Positions 16,933-27,200 of a stretch of 58,990 nucleotides of DNA are shown here, piece by piece. The stretch spans positions 198,490 to 257,479 of the forward strand of contig JAAHGF010000004.1 in NCBI GenBank assembly GCA_010672585.1. Direction: 5' to 3'. Each line of letters starts with the position of its first letter. The stretch's first letter is position 1. The notes beneath the pieces are model-generated. The model did not search any database. It worked only from the letters and a program-made list of their open reading frames with translations, and had not been told where the DNA came from. The position numbers and the translations under genes were made by a program. Origin of the DNA: Okeania sp. SIO1I7. Lineage in GTDB: Bacteria > Cyanobacteriota > Cyanobacteriia > Cyanobacteriales > Microcoleaceae.

Positions 16933-17574
16933 ATGCAAATAAGCGATCGCCTTTCTCAATCTACTCCGATAAAATTGGATTTACCTGCTAGAGTGGCTTC
17001 GGTAAAACGAACTACTGGAGAAACTGATGTAACTGTTAATCTTAATCTTGATGGTGTGGGCAATTGTAAGGCTAATACTGGGATTCCTTTTCTGGACCAT
17101 ATGTTGCATCAAATTTCTTCTCATGGACTAATTGATTTGGATGTCCATGCGGTGGGGGATATTGAAATTGATGACCATCATACTAATGAGGATGTGGGGA
17201 TTACTTTAGGCCAAGCTTTGCGCCAGGCGTTGGGCGATCGCAAGGGTATTGTGCGTTTTGGTCATTTTCTGGCTCCTTTGGATGAGGCGTTGGTTCAGGT
17301 GGCCTTGGATTTTTCTGGTCGTCCTCATTTGAGTTATGGTTTGGAAATGCCTACTCAACGGGTTGGTACTTATGATACTCAGTTAGTGCGGGAATTTTTT
17401 GTGGCCGTGGCTAATAATAGTTTGATGACTTTGCATATTCGGCAGTTGGCGGGGATTAATTCTCATCATATTATTGAAGCAGGTTTTAAGGCTTTTGCTC
17501 GTTCTCTACGGATGGCTACAGAAATTGACCCCAGGCGAGTTGGGGAAATTCCTAGTTCTAAGGGAGTTTTGTAA
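16933..17574 (+). CDS. hisB: Imidazoleglycerol-phosphate dehydratase
   Basis: This 213-aa monofunctional HisB dehydrates imidazole glycerol phosphate to imidazole acetol phosphate in histidine synthesis. The two manganese-binding His clusters are visible: [11 protein letters not shown] (55-65) with DHHTNEDVG (81-89), and [11 protein letters not shown] (176-186). The length is typical for cyanobacteria. The start at ATG 16933 gives the usual short N-terminal extension before [14 protein letters not shown]. Confidence 0.96.
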   Translation: MQISDRLSQSTPIKLDLPARVASVKRTTGETDVTVNLNLDGVGNCKANTGIPFLDHMLHQISSHGLIDLDVHAVGDIEIDDHHTNEDVGITLGQALRQALGDRKGIVRFGHFLAPLDEALVQVALDFSGRPHLSYGLEMPTQRVGTYDTQLVREFFVAVANNSLMTLHIRQLAGINSHHIIEAGFKAFARSLRMATEIDPRRVGEIPSSKGVL

Positions 17575-17577
17575 GAA

Positions 17578-17650
17578 AGGAGTCAGGACTCAGGAGTTAG
17601 GAGTCACAATAAAATCAGGAGTCAGGACTCAGGAGTTAGGAGTCACAATA
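17578..17650. repeat. Two tandem ~37-bp GGAGTCAGGACTCAGGAG repeats
   Basis: The unit GGAGTCAGGACTCAGGAGTT followed by AGGAGTCACAATA occurs twice immediately after hisB. It is non-coding and marks the left boundary of the mobile-element remnant region. Confidence 0.85.
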
Positions 17651-18141
17651 TTGCGCTGATTGGGGCGGATAGCCGATTGCATCGCGTCAAGTTTTGGAGC
17701 GTTTGATCGCCTGACTACTGACTCCATTGAAGCAAAGGCTGATCTCATAGTGTCAATGTCAGCAAAGCCTGTTCTAGTGGTTTCTGACTCTGTTGAAGGG
17801 GAGGCTGATTGGACAACATCAAGATCCTCTGATGTGAGGTTATCTAAATTCAAAGAGGATTGGGGGTTAGGATTACTGTTAATCAGATCCCGCAACCAAG
17901 TCAGATGCCCTGAATGATCTGCCAAAAGCATGTAATCTTAGCACACACCAGGTTCAGCCGTTTGATCGACCCAGTAAAGACCCAACATCTGCGCCACCGC
18001 CGGATGTAAAGATGCCAATAACACTAGATCTAAGGAGCGTTGATTTGGCATTTTAGGGGGTTCCGTATCCACATCCGGTGGATCGGCTTCACCGATAACA
18101 TCTAACGTTAACAAAAATGGATTTAAGACTGGACAGTACAA
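17650..18141 (-). pseudogene. Broken fragment of an unknown larger protein
   Basis: Two minus-strand frames (67 aa and ~95 aa) are in the same reading frame and separated only by a TAA at 17946-17948. Together they read ..SLHPAVAQMLGLYWVDQTA..(stop) and continue MLLADHSGHLTWLRDLI... The sequence is protein-like across the stop, so it is a single gene with a nonsense mutation, truncated at both ends. The family is not recognised. It lies between hisB and transposase fragments and was probably broken by mobile-element activity. Confidence 0.5.
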
Positions 18142-18161
18142 AGTTCTCAGTAGAAAAAAAC

Positions 18162-18185
18162 ATTCCCCACTAAAAGTCGGGGAAT
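18162..18185. terminator. ATTCCCC/GGGGAAT hairpin
   Basis: ATTCCCC and GGGGAAT flank ACTAAAAGTC; ACT/AGT can extend the stem with a bulged C. It lies upstream of the broken gene at 17650-18141, without a clear T-run. It could be a terminator or an IS end. Confidence 0.35.
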
Positions 18186-18322
18186 AGTGGATACTGGTTA
18201 ATGATTCTTAAATTTGACCAGCTAATCTCTATTAGGAAGGTTGATTTTAAATAATTTGAAAGATTTTATTCAAGCCATTTCTTCTGGAAAAGTTGAGGAT
18301 GAAACGAAGAAAATTCTGAGGC

Positions 18323-18667
18323 ATGCTGATGGGAGTTTGTTATTTAGGAAAAAAAGTTAAACACCAAAAGCTTCAAGCTCTCGCCAAAGAAATTTTAAAT
18401 GATTGGGATGCAGTAGTCGCTGCTGTGAACAATCCTGACTTACCGTTAACTAATAACGAAGCCGAACGAGCCTTACGTCATGCTGTGATTGCTCGTCGCA
18501 TTGGTTATGGAACAAGAACCAGTGAAGGGAGTTTGGCTTACAGTTGTTTATTAAGTGTTATTGAAACCTGTCGTTTGAGAAAGGTTAACCCTTGGAGTTA
18601 TATGGCTTCTGTGATTAAATCAGCAAGATCGGGTTACCCGCCTCCTCCTCTTCCTGCTCCTAGTTAA
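18323..18667 (+). pseudogene. IS66-family transposase, C-terminal fragment
   Basis: This 114-aa frame carries the IS66 C-terminal signature: NNPDLPLTNNEAERALRHAV with the catalytic Glu, then RRIGYGTRTSEGSLAYSCLL and SVIETCRLRKVNPWSY. A full IS66 transposase is ~450-520 aa; the N-terminal catalytic part is missing and an in-frame stop lies just before 18320, so this is a dead remnant. No accessory IS66 genes and no clear ends are seen. The 18668-19156 stretch downstream contains no gene I can identify. Confidence 0.85.
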
Positions 18668-19156
18668 GAAAATAAAGAGTTTCAATCCTCAACTTCCATT
18701 TTTCCCTCGACAGTAGTTGTCAAGTCGAGCAAATTTCTGTGGTTGTTTGACTAGGCGAGCCATAAAGAGTGAATAACGTATATTTTATGAACGTATCCAC
18801 AACCCAAGATACTTTTCTCAATTAGTCGCTCAGGTAGCAGGAGAACGAAGCACTGCTGCAAGCAGCGTTTTTTAGAGGGGGAGTGAACGATTACCCTCCA
18901 TCTGCTTCACCGATCTTTTTTTCCCATATATCCCATAGTTGATGGTCTAGATTTTTTCCATCCTTTACTTGATTTTATATTCAACTATTTAGTCTAAACT
19001 CCAGTCCAATATTGGTTGTAGTCTTAACATCCAACGGTGTGCTCGACTGCGGTGCAAGTCAAACAATACTCCGGCCACATCAAAGGTGGGATAGCATTTG
19101 AAGTAGAACAAAATAAAAAATAGCGATTTTATGAAGCTTCCAGCAATCTGGCTTTT

Positions 19157-19324
19157 CTACCTCCCCCTCTGACTCGGAGTCGGGGCTTTTGGGAAAAGAG
19201 CGATCGCTTCCAAGTCAAGCTGGACAGAAAAAGCTTCCAACAATTCATCAAATGTCTTACGATTTAGTCCCGTTAATGCCCTTAAGAGTCGGTCTTCTTT
19301 TAGCACTCGATTGATGTCCAGCAT
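19157..19324 (-). pseudogene. IS5-like DDE transposase, N-terminal fragment (55 aa)
   Basis: This short minus-strand frame starts MLDINRVLKEDRLLRALTGL and continues NRKTFDELLEAF, the N-terminal helical start of IS5-group transposases with a helix-turn-helix. The frame stops after 55 codons, whereas complete proteins are ~250-300 aa; the catalytic part is absent. The 19325-19908 gap on its 5' side holds no recognisable gene; its CTCTGACGGGAGGGACTTTC stretch looks like part of another decayed element. Confidence 0.6.
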
Positions 19325-19908
19325 TTTCCCATCTCATCTTCAAATACCAACCCTTACTTTACCTTATTAAGCGACAAGTCTATTAACTGGATTTAGTCAA
19401 AAAGATATTGCTTCTTGTACAGGATATGATTTTATTCTTGAAGCATTATGTGTAGTCGGACTTTAGGAAAATGGTATGATTTCGCTTTCTGCTAACCATG
19501 ACGACCTACCTAGCAGCAGTGTAATTAGTCAGTACATCTCTGATTCTGCCCTACTCCCAGCTTCACTTTGGTGATTGGCCTCCATGTGGGTAGGTTTGGC
19601 GTCACGTCATCCTCTGACGGGAGGGACTTTCACCCTCATTACTGAACAAGTTATGTCGGTATGCCTTCTACTATTCTTTAACCTCCCTAAAATTCTAGAT
19701 TTTTGTTAAACCGACACTCTAGGCTATTTATTCTCCTAGAAACGAATCGCACATTGCTGGCTGCTACAGGTATAACACAACTGTCATCTCCCCCGATTTT
19801 TTTCACTCTCTTGACAAATATCTCAAACTCATTGTTGAATTAAAATAAGAGTTTTTATTACATAAGGAGGTCAAAAGGCATTAGAGAACTGGCTTTTAAG
19901 CCTAAAAA

Positions 19909-20983
19909 GGCTTTGTTGCACAAAGAAAGGAAATAGGGTAAAAAAATATGTGTGGCAAAAAAAAACTACACCAAGGGTAGATATGAGTAAGTCCAAGTCC
20001 AAGTACCTCCTGAGCAACTGGTCTGAGTATGATGCTTCCCTAAAGCACAGAGGAAGTCTCACATTTTGGCGCTTATGATGAAGTAGTAGAGCAGTGGGTA
20101 AACCAACAGAAAACTGGACTTAGGGGAGCATCAAATACATATAGTGATACAGCCATTGAATTTATGGTGACTATACAATTATTGTTTGCTCTGGCCGGAC
20201 GACAGACGCTTATGTTTTGTGGAATCTATATTTCAATTAATGGACTTAGATTTACCAGCTACCTTTCCATAGCACTGTATCCCGTCGCTTGCCAAAACTG
20301 AATGTTCAACTGTCAGTTATACCAACGCTCTGAGGCCATTTATCTGGTAGTAGATTCTACAGGAGTGAAAGTTTATGGAGAGGGTGAATGGAAAACAAGA
20401 GTTCATGGTGTCAGTAAACGGCGTACATGGCGTAAATTACATCTAGGGGTAAATGATGCCACAGGGGAGATAGTGAATGGGTTAGTGACTACCAATGATG
20501 TAAGTGTGACGGGCGTATTTTCTGACCTGTTAGATGGAGTAGATGGTGAAATAGGCCAAGTCTCAGGAGATGGAGCCTATGATAAGTATAAGTGTTATGA
20601 GAAAGCCAGGCAACGAGGAGCAAAAGCAACAATTCCACCCAGGAAAAATGCAGTAATAGGTACTCGTGGCAACTGTAAATCTAAACCTGATCCCAGAGAT
20701 GAAAATCTCAGAAGAATAAGAATTGTAGGACGCAAGAAGTGGAAACGTGAATGTGGCTATCATCGACGTTCCCTATCATAAACTACAATGTTTAGGCTCA
20801 AAGTGATGTTTGGAGGGCAGTTGCGACGACGAAAATTCGATAATCAAGCAGTAGAGTTGTTCATACAATGTGCCATGCTCAACCGCATGATTCAAACGGG
20901 TAAGCCCAAAAGCTACAAAGTTCAAATCTAGATCAATTCCAATAAGGGAGTTCCTGCGATCGCTACTTTCATGCAACAAAGCC
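19909..20983 (+). mobile_element. IS5-family (IS903-like) insertion sequence, degenerate
   Basis: The element is bounded by GGCTTTGTTGCA (19909-19920) and TGCAACAAAGCC (20972-20983), perfect 12-bp inverted repeats of the type found on IS903/IS5 elements. The 1075-bp length is normal for the group. The transposase inside is frameshifted. The flanks show no matching 9-bp duplication, so one side has changed since insertion. Confidence 0.85.
19983..20931 (+). pseudogene. IS5-family transposase pseudogene
   Basis: The reading frame is split in at least four parts. MSKSKSKYLLSNWSEYDASL begins at 19983. The DEVVEQWVNQQKTGLRGASN and YSDTAIEFMVTIQLLF parts follow in another frame. An open frame at 20302-20781 carries the DDE residues (VVDSTGVKVYG and SGDGAYD). 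The tail RRKFDNQAVELFIQCAMLNR lies in a further frame ending at 20931. It cannot give active transposase without at least three frame corrections. Confidence 0.85.
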
Positions 20984-21142
20984 GATACCCTCTTAAAGTT
21001 TCATCTCTTGATTTACCAAGGCCACATTTTGAAAGTTATAGAAGAAATGGAAGAGATTCTAGTTCAAAGGTGTCGGACTCTGTCAACAATGACAACAGAA
21101 ATCAAAAACTTAACCAACTACTCTTGGCTAAACTATGCTTAA
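20984..21142 (+). pseudogene. IS630-like transposase, C-terminal fragment
   Basis: A frame reads KFHLLIYQGHILKVIEEMEE then ILVQRCRTLSTMTTEIKNLT and stops at 21140-21142. ILVQRC followed by a short helix and NLTxYxW is the C-terminal ending of cyanobacterial IS630-type transposases. It starts directly at the right end of the IS5 element, so that element probably inserted into an older IS630 copy. Confidence 0.6.
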
Positions 21143-21210
21143 AGATATACCTTTTTTTTACCCGAATTTGGTATTAGGAACAATAGTCATCTTATCATTC
21201 CCACACTTTT

Positions 21211-21253
21211 TTGATGCACTACCCATATTTGGTATGATATAATAAGGGAAAGG
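21211..21253 (+). promoter_or_regulatory. Possible -10 and RBS of the megasynthase operon
   Basis: TATAAT at 21238-21243 is a perfect -10 sequence. TTGATG at 21211-21216 is a possible -35, but the 21-bp spacing is long, so the promoter may be an extended or activator-dependent type. The purine-rich AAGGGAAAGG (21244-21253) can act as ribosome binding site 8 nt before the ATG. If this -10 is used the leader would be only ~12 nt. Confidence 0.4.
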
Positions 21254-21261
21254 TTAAAAAA

Positions 21262-24200
21262 ATGCTAGAGTTAATTAATCGTTACGAACACGGCTTTGTA
21301 TCTATTCCTGTAATTTTATCCTGTAGAGAAAAGGGATTATTTGAATTAATCAAACAAAAAAAAATAACCCACCAGCAAATAGCTAAAACCCTAAGAGCAA
21401 ACACAGGTCATCTGCAAGTAGCATTAAGAATGATGCAATCCCTAGGTTGGCTATCAAAAAATGAACTTGGAGAATACTCCCTCACAGACAATTCTCAAGG
21501 GTACTTGTCCATTCCTGAAGAAATATTAGAGCTATACAACCTACCCATAGAATCATACTTACGAGGAAAAGAAAAGCCTGATGTCCTCAAAAATTGGATA
21601 GAGCTTTCTCAACAGCAGTGGCATATTAATGATCAAACAATTGCAGATTTCTTAGATGGGGCTCTAATAATACCAATAATGCTAGCACTTCACAAGCATA
21701 AATTATTAGCAGTAGACCAGGAAAAAAAGCCCTTATTCTCTAGTGTAAGTCCTCAAATACGAAAAGAATTATCAACATGGTTTATAGCGAAAGGATGGGC
21801 AGAGAAAAGTTCTGTTATTGTCCACAAACAAAATGAAAAATCAACGGACGATGAAAATAAATTATGCTTGACTGCTCTTGGTAAATTTATAGTAGAGAGA
21901 ATACTAATTACGGGAGTTACCGCTTCCTATACTCCCATGTTGTTGCAGATTTCAGACGTATTATTTGGAAAAAGTCAAACAGTATTTTGTAGAGACGAAC
22001 AAGGAAGTGAAAGTCACATTGATCGAAAATTGAACGTAATGAGCAGTGGTTTTCAACACCAGAAGTTTTTTGCTGATGTAGACGAATTAATTCTGAGTAT
22101 TTTTAATCAATTACCCTATTACGAACAACCAAACTATATTGTAGACATGGGTTGTGGCGATGGCACACTACTCAAACGGGTTTATCAAGTAATTAGTACA
22201 AAATCTGCTAGAGGAAAAGTGCTAGACAAATATCCAGTGCAGATGATTGGAGTAGATTATAACCAAGCATCGTTGCAAGAATCTGCATTAACTTTAGCAG
22301 ATATTCCTAACTTGCTAATGAAGGGGGATATTGGAAACCCACAACAAATGATATCCGACTTAAGAACTCAGGGAATTGACGATCCAGAAAAAACTCTCCA
22401 CATCCGCTCCTTTTTAGACCACGATCGTCCATTTATTCCTCCCAAAAATTTAGAAGCAGCAAAAAGGCGGGGCAAACTTTCTTACTCAGGGGTTTATGTA
22501 GATTCAGACGGCGGTTTAATTCCGGCCCAGATTATGATACAAAGCTTGGTAGAACATCTGGAAAGATGGTCTTCTGTGGTTACTAAACATGGGATGATGA
22601 TTCTGGAAGTTCATTGTTTAGAACCAGAAGTAGTAAACAAATTTTTAGACAGTAGTAATAACCTGCATTTTGATGCTTTACAAGCTTTCTCAAGTCAACA
22701 TTTGGTAGAAGCTGAAGTGTTTCTCAGTTGTGCTGCTGAAGTAGGTTTATTCCCCAAGTGGGAGTTCTCAAAACGATATCCTCAGAATTTTCCATTTAGT
22801 CGTATCACCCTCAATTGTTTTGAGAAAAAGCCTTACAAGTTGCGCCATCCTACAATTAAGGATTTACCCGAGCTAATAGTACTAGAGGAATTGTGTTGGT
22901 CAGAAAATCTCCGGGTTGACAGTGAAGAAATTCAGAGGCGGATTTTGAATTTTCCACAAGGGCAGTTTGTTTTGGAGCTTGAGGATAAGATTGTTGGAGC
23001 TATCTATTCCCAAAGGATCGAACGGACAGAAGTTTTGGAGAATAGAACCTTTGTAGAAGTGCCATCATTACATACTGAATCAGGAGTAGTGATACAATTA
23101 CTAGCTACGAATATTTTGCCAGAGTTGCAAAACCAAGGGTTAGGGGACCAATTACTGGAATGGATGCTTCAGTATTGTGCTGTGATGGGTGGTGTGGAAA
23201 GGGTTGTGGGAGTAACTCGTTGTCGTAATTATCCAGACTATTCCCCAATGCCAATGACAGAATATATCCACAAAAAAAATGATTCAGGGCTACTGGTAGA
23301 CCAGATATTGCGCTTTCATCAGATACATGGGGCAAAAATTCAAAAAGTTATTCCTGGTTATAGGCCCAAGGATATAGAGAACAAAGGTTATGGTGTTCTG
23401 ATAGAATACGATATCCATAATCGTCAACGTTTTGATGGTGTAGGAGTTGAAAAAAATCAGCAGGAAAAAGTAGAAATAGATGTAGATGTAGATGAAGTTG
23501 TGGCTGGTTGTGTTCGGACAGTAATGAATAAGAAACGCTCTTTTGATTCAGATCGCCCACTGATGGAGATGGGAATCGAATCTTTGGAACTGTTAGAACT
23601 GAAATATTTATTGGAGAAAAAACTGGAAGTAAAAATCGAGCCGAATTTCTTCTTTAAGTATGGAACTCCAAAGGCGATCGCTAGTTATTTTAAAGGAGAA
23701 ACACCAACTAAACAAAAGAATATTTCTGAGTTCTTGCCAAAAATCGCACAACTAGAGTCAAAAGCTGAAAAAACTGATTCAGGTTTTTCGGCAGCTCAAT
23801 TAGAAAATGGGATAGCAATTATAGGAATGGCTTGTCGGTTTCCTGGAGATGCTGATAGCCCCCAAAAGTATTGGTCATTGCTGCGTGATGGGATTGATGC
23901 AATTACGGAAGTGCCTTCAACTCGTTGGGATATTGAAAAATATTACAACTCCGATCAAAATCAACCAGGAAAAATATCCAGTCGTTATGGAGGTTTTATT
24001 TCCGAAGTTGACAAATTTGATGCAGATTTTTTCCATATTTCGCCCCGTGAAGCTAAATATATAGATCCACAACAACGTATATTACTAGAAGAAAACTGGA
24101 AGGCATTAGAAAATGCTGGTATTAATCCAAAATCTCTTTCGGGAACAGAAACAGGAGTATTTGTAGGTATAGGTTTTCATGATTATGAACAGCTACAGTA

Positions 24201-27200
24201 CAAACATAATCAGGAGCAAGATTTAAACATCTATTTTGCTACAGGTAGTTCTACTGCTATAGGTGCGGGAAGATTATCCTACTTTTTGAAATTAAATGGT
24301 CCAGCTATAACAGTAGATACGGCCTGTTCATCATCTCTAAGTGCTGTTCATTTAGCTTGTCAAAGTATACGCAATGGTGAATGTGAATTAGCTTTGGCAT
24401 CAGGGGTGAATTTATTGTTGTCTCCTGAGTTGAGTATTAGTTTCTCTCAAGCAGGGATGTTATCGCCAGATGGACGTTGTAAGACTTTTGATGCTTCTGC
24501 AAATGGTTATGTACGGAGTGAAGGGTGTGGAGTTGTAGTTCTCAAGTCATTGAAACAGGCTATAACAGATAGAGACCCAATTTTAGCAGTGGTTAGGGGT
24601 ACAGCAATTAATCAGGATGGTGCTAGCAATGGAATGACTGCACCAAATCAATCAGCTCAAGAAGCGGTGATTGGGAAAGCCTTGTCTGTAGCAGGAATAT
24701 CAGCTAATCAAGTGTCTTATGTAGAAGCTCATGGTACGGGTACTTCTTTGGGGGACCCAGTAGAAATTAAGGCTCTGGAAGTGGTGTATGGAGAAAATCG
24801 TGGTTCGGAACGCCCTTTAACGATCGGTTCAGTGAAGACAAATATTGGTCATACTGAAGCAGCAGCAGGTATTGCCGGGTTAATTAAGGTGGTGTTGTCA
24901 CTGCAAAATAAGTATATACCACCTCATTTACATTTGAAAGAGCTGAATCCTTATATGAGTTTAGCAGGAATACCGGGTACGGTTCTGATAGAAGGTAAGA
25001 CATGGGAAAAATACGATGGAGATGAGAGTCTAATAGCGGGGGTAAGTTCTTTTGGTTTTAGTGGGACAAATGCTCACGTTATTCTTGAGGAAGTACCTAC
25101 AGAAGTTAAAACGCAACAGTTAGAGGAGCAACCTCATTTGTTAACTCTCTCAGCAAAAACAGAAAAAGCTTTGGATGAGTTAGTGAGTCATTATCAAAAT
25201 TATCTGGAAACTAATCGAGAATTAGAACTGGCAGATGTATGTTATACAGCTAACACTGGGCGAGCTCAGTTTAATCATCGACTAGGAGTCATTGCTAGTA
25301 ACCTACAGGAATTAAGGAAAAAACTTCTACAACACAAAGCAGGGGAGGAAGTCGTCGGAGTATTTTCAGGAAAACTACCCAATGATAGTAGCGTTCCTAA
25401 ATTAGCCTTCCTATTTACAGGTCAAGGTTCCCAGTATGTGAATATGGGAAGAAAACTATATGAAACTCAGCCGACATTCCGTCAAGCTTTAGAGGAATGT
25501 GACCAAATCCTAAGCCCCTATCTAGAACATTCGCTCTTAGAAATTCTCTATCCTAAAAATGTACAAAAGTCAAGTTCATCTTTAATAGATCAAACCGCTT
25601 ATACTCAACCTGCTTTGTTTGCTATTGAATACTCTTTGTTCAAGTTATGGGAATCTTGGGGAATAAAACCAAATGTAGTGATGGGGCACAGCGTGGGCGA
25701 ATATGTAGCAGCAACAGTAGCAGGAGTATTCAGTTTAGAAGATGGACTAAAATTAATTGCTATGCGGGGGCGGTTAATGCAGCAGTTGCCTTCTGGTGGT
25801 GGAATGGTTTCTGTGATGGCATCAGAATCTCAAGTAACAAAGGTTATAGAGAACTATAATTCCCAAGTGGTCATAGCAGCCATTAATGGACCAGAAAGTA
25901 TAGTAATTTCTGGTAAAAGTGAATTTATCGCAGCGATTTGTAGTAAATTAGAAGCTATCGGAATTAAAACCAAAAAATTAGAGGTATCCCATGCTTTTCA
26001 CTCTCATTTGATGGAACCAATGTTGGCCGAATTTGAGGTGATAGCTAAACAAGTAACCTATAGTCAACCTCAGATACCACTGATATCTAATGTTAATGGC
26101 CAAAAAGTTGATTTGGAAATAACTAAGGCTGAGTATTGGGTAGATCATGTCTTAAAGCCAGTGCGTTTTGCTGAGAGCATGAAAACTTTGCATCAGGAAG
26201 GGTCTGAGTTATTTATAGAAATTGGACCTAGACCGATTCTACTGGGGATGGGTCGTCAATGTTTGCCAGAGGATGAGGGACTATGGTTTCCTTCCTTACG
26301 CCCACCAAAAGCAGAATTGCAACAAATGTTAGAGAGCTTGGGGCAGTTGTATGTGCAAGGAATCAAAGTGGATTGGTCAGGGTTTGAACAAAACTATGCT
26401 GGCAGGAAAGTAGCATTACCCACTTATCCATTCCAGAAACAACGATATTGGCTTGATATTCAAAAAAATGGTTTAACTGAAACACAAAATCTCTTGAATG
26501 AAGAAAATCAGGAGTATATAGAGTCAAAAGAATTGATTCAGGAGAAATATGACTTTATGCGGAGAAAAAAAACAGCAGTAAGATCCAGGCGACAAGAAAA
26601 AATCATACAAGAATTGTGTGAGATAATTGCCCAAGAATTAGGATTTGAGCCATCTCAAGTAGATAGTTCTAATAACTTATTAGAAATGGGAGCAGATTCA
26701 CTAACTCTGATGGCAGCAGGAAGAAAGATAGAAAAAAATTATGGGATCAAGATCACAATCCGCCAATTTTTTGAAGAATTAACAACAGTAGATGCTTTGG
26801 CGAAATACATAGATGAGAAGTTATTACCAGAGTTGGGAGAAGATACTGTAGAGAGGCAAGATCAATGGCAGGCTTTATCACAGCCAGAAGAAATATCATT
26901 ATTACAGACAGTTAAAGATAAAATAGAATCACCCCCTGTTAAGCCAGAAATACCAGGAGACTCGACTGCTCTAGAAAGAATTATGCAGCAGCAACTCCAG
27001 GTTATGTCCCAGATTATGTCCCAGCAGTTAGAGGTTTTGCAGGGAAAGGTCAACTATACAAACCAGATTTCTGTGCCGAACAATGGACAGTCTCATCAGA
27101 GATTTGACAGAGAATCTTCTGCCTCTAAAGTAGAAATGAAGCGAGGGTTGACCAAGCCATCTGTTCAACCTAGTCAAGAGGTTTCAAGAGTCAGCTTTGG

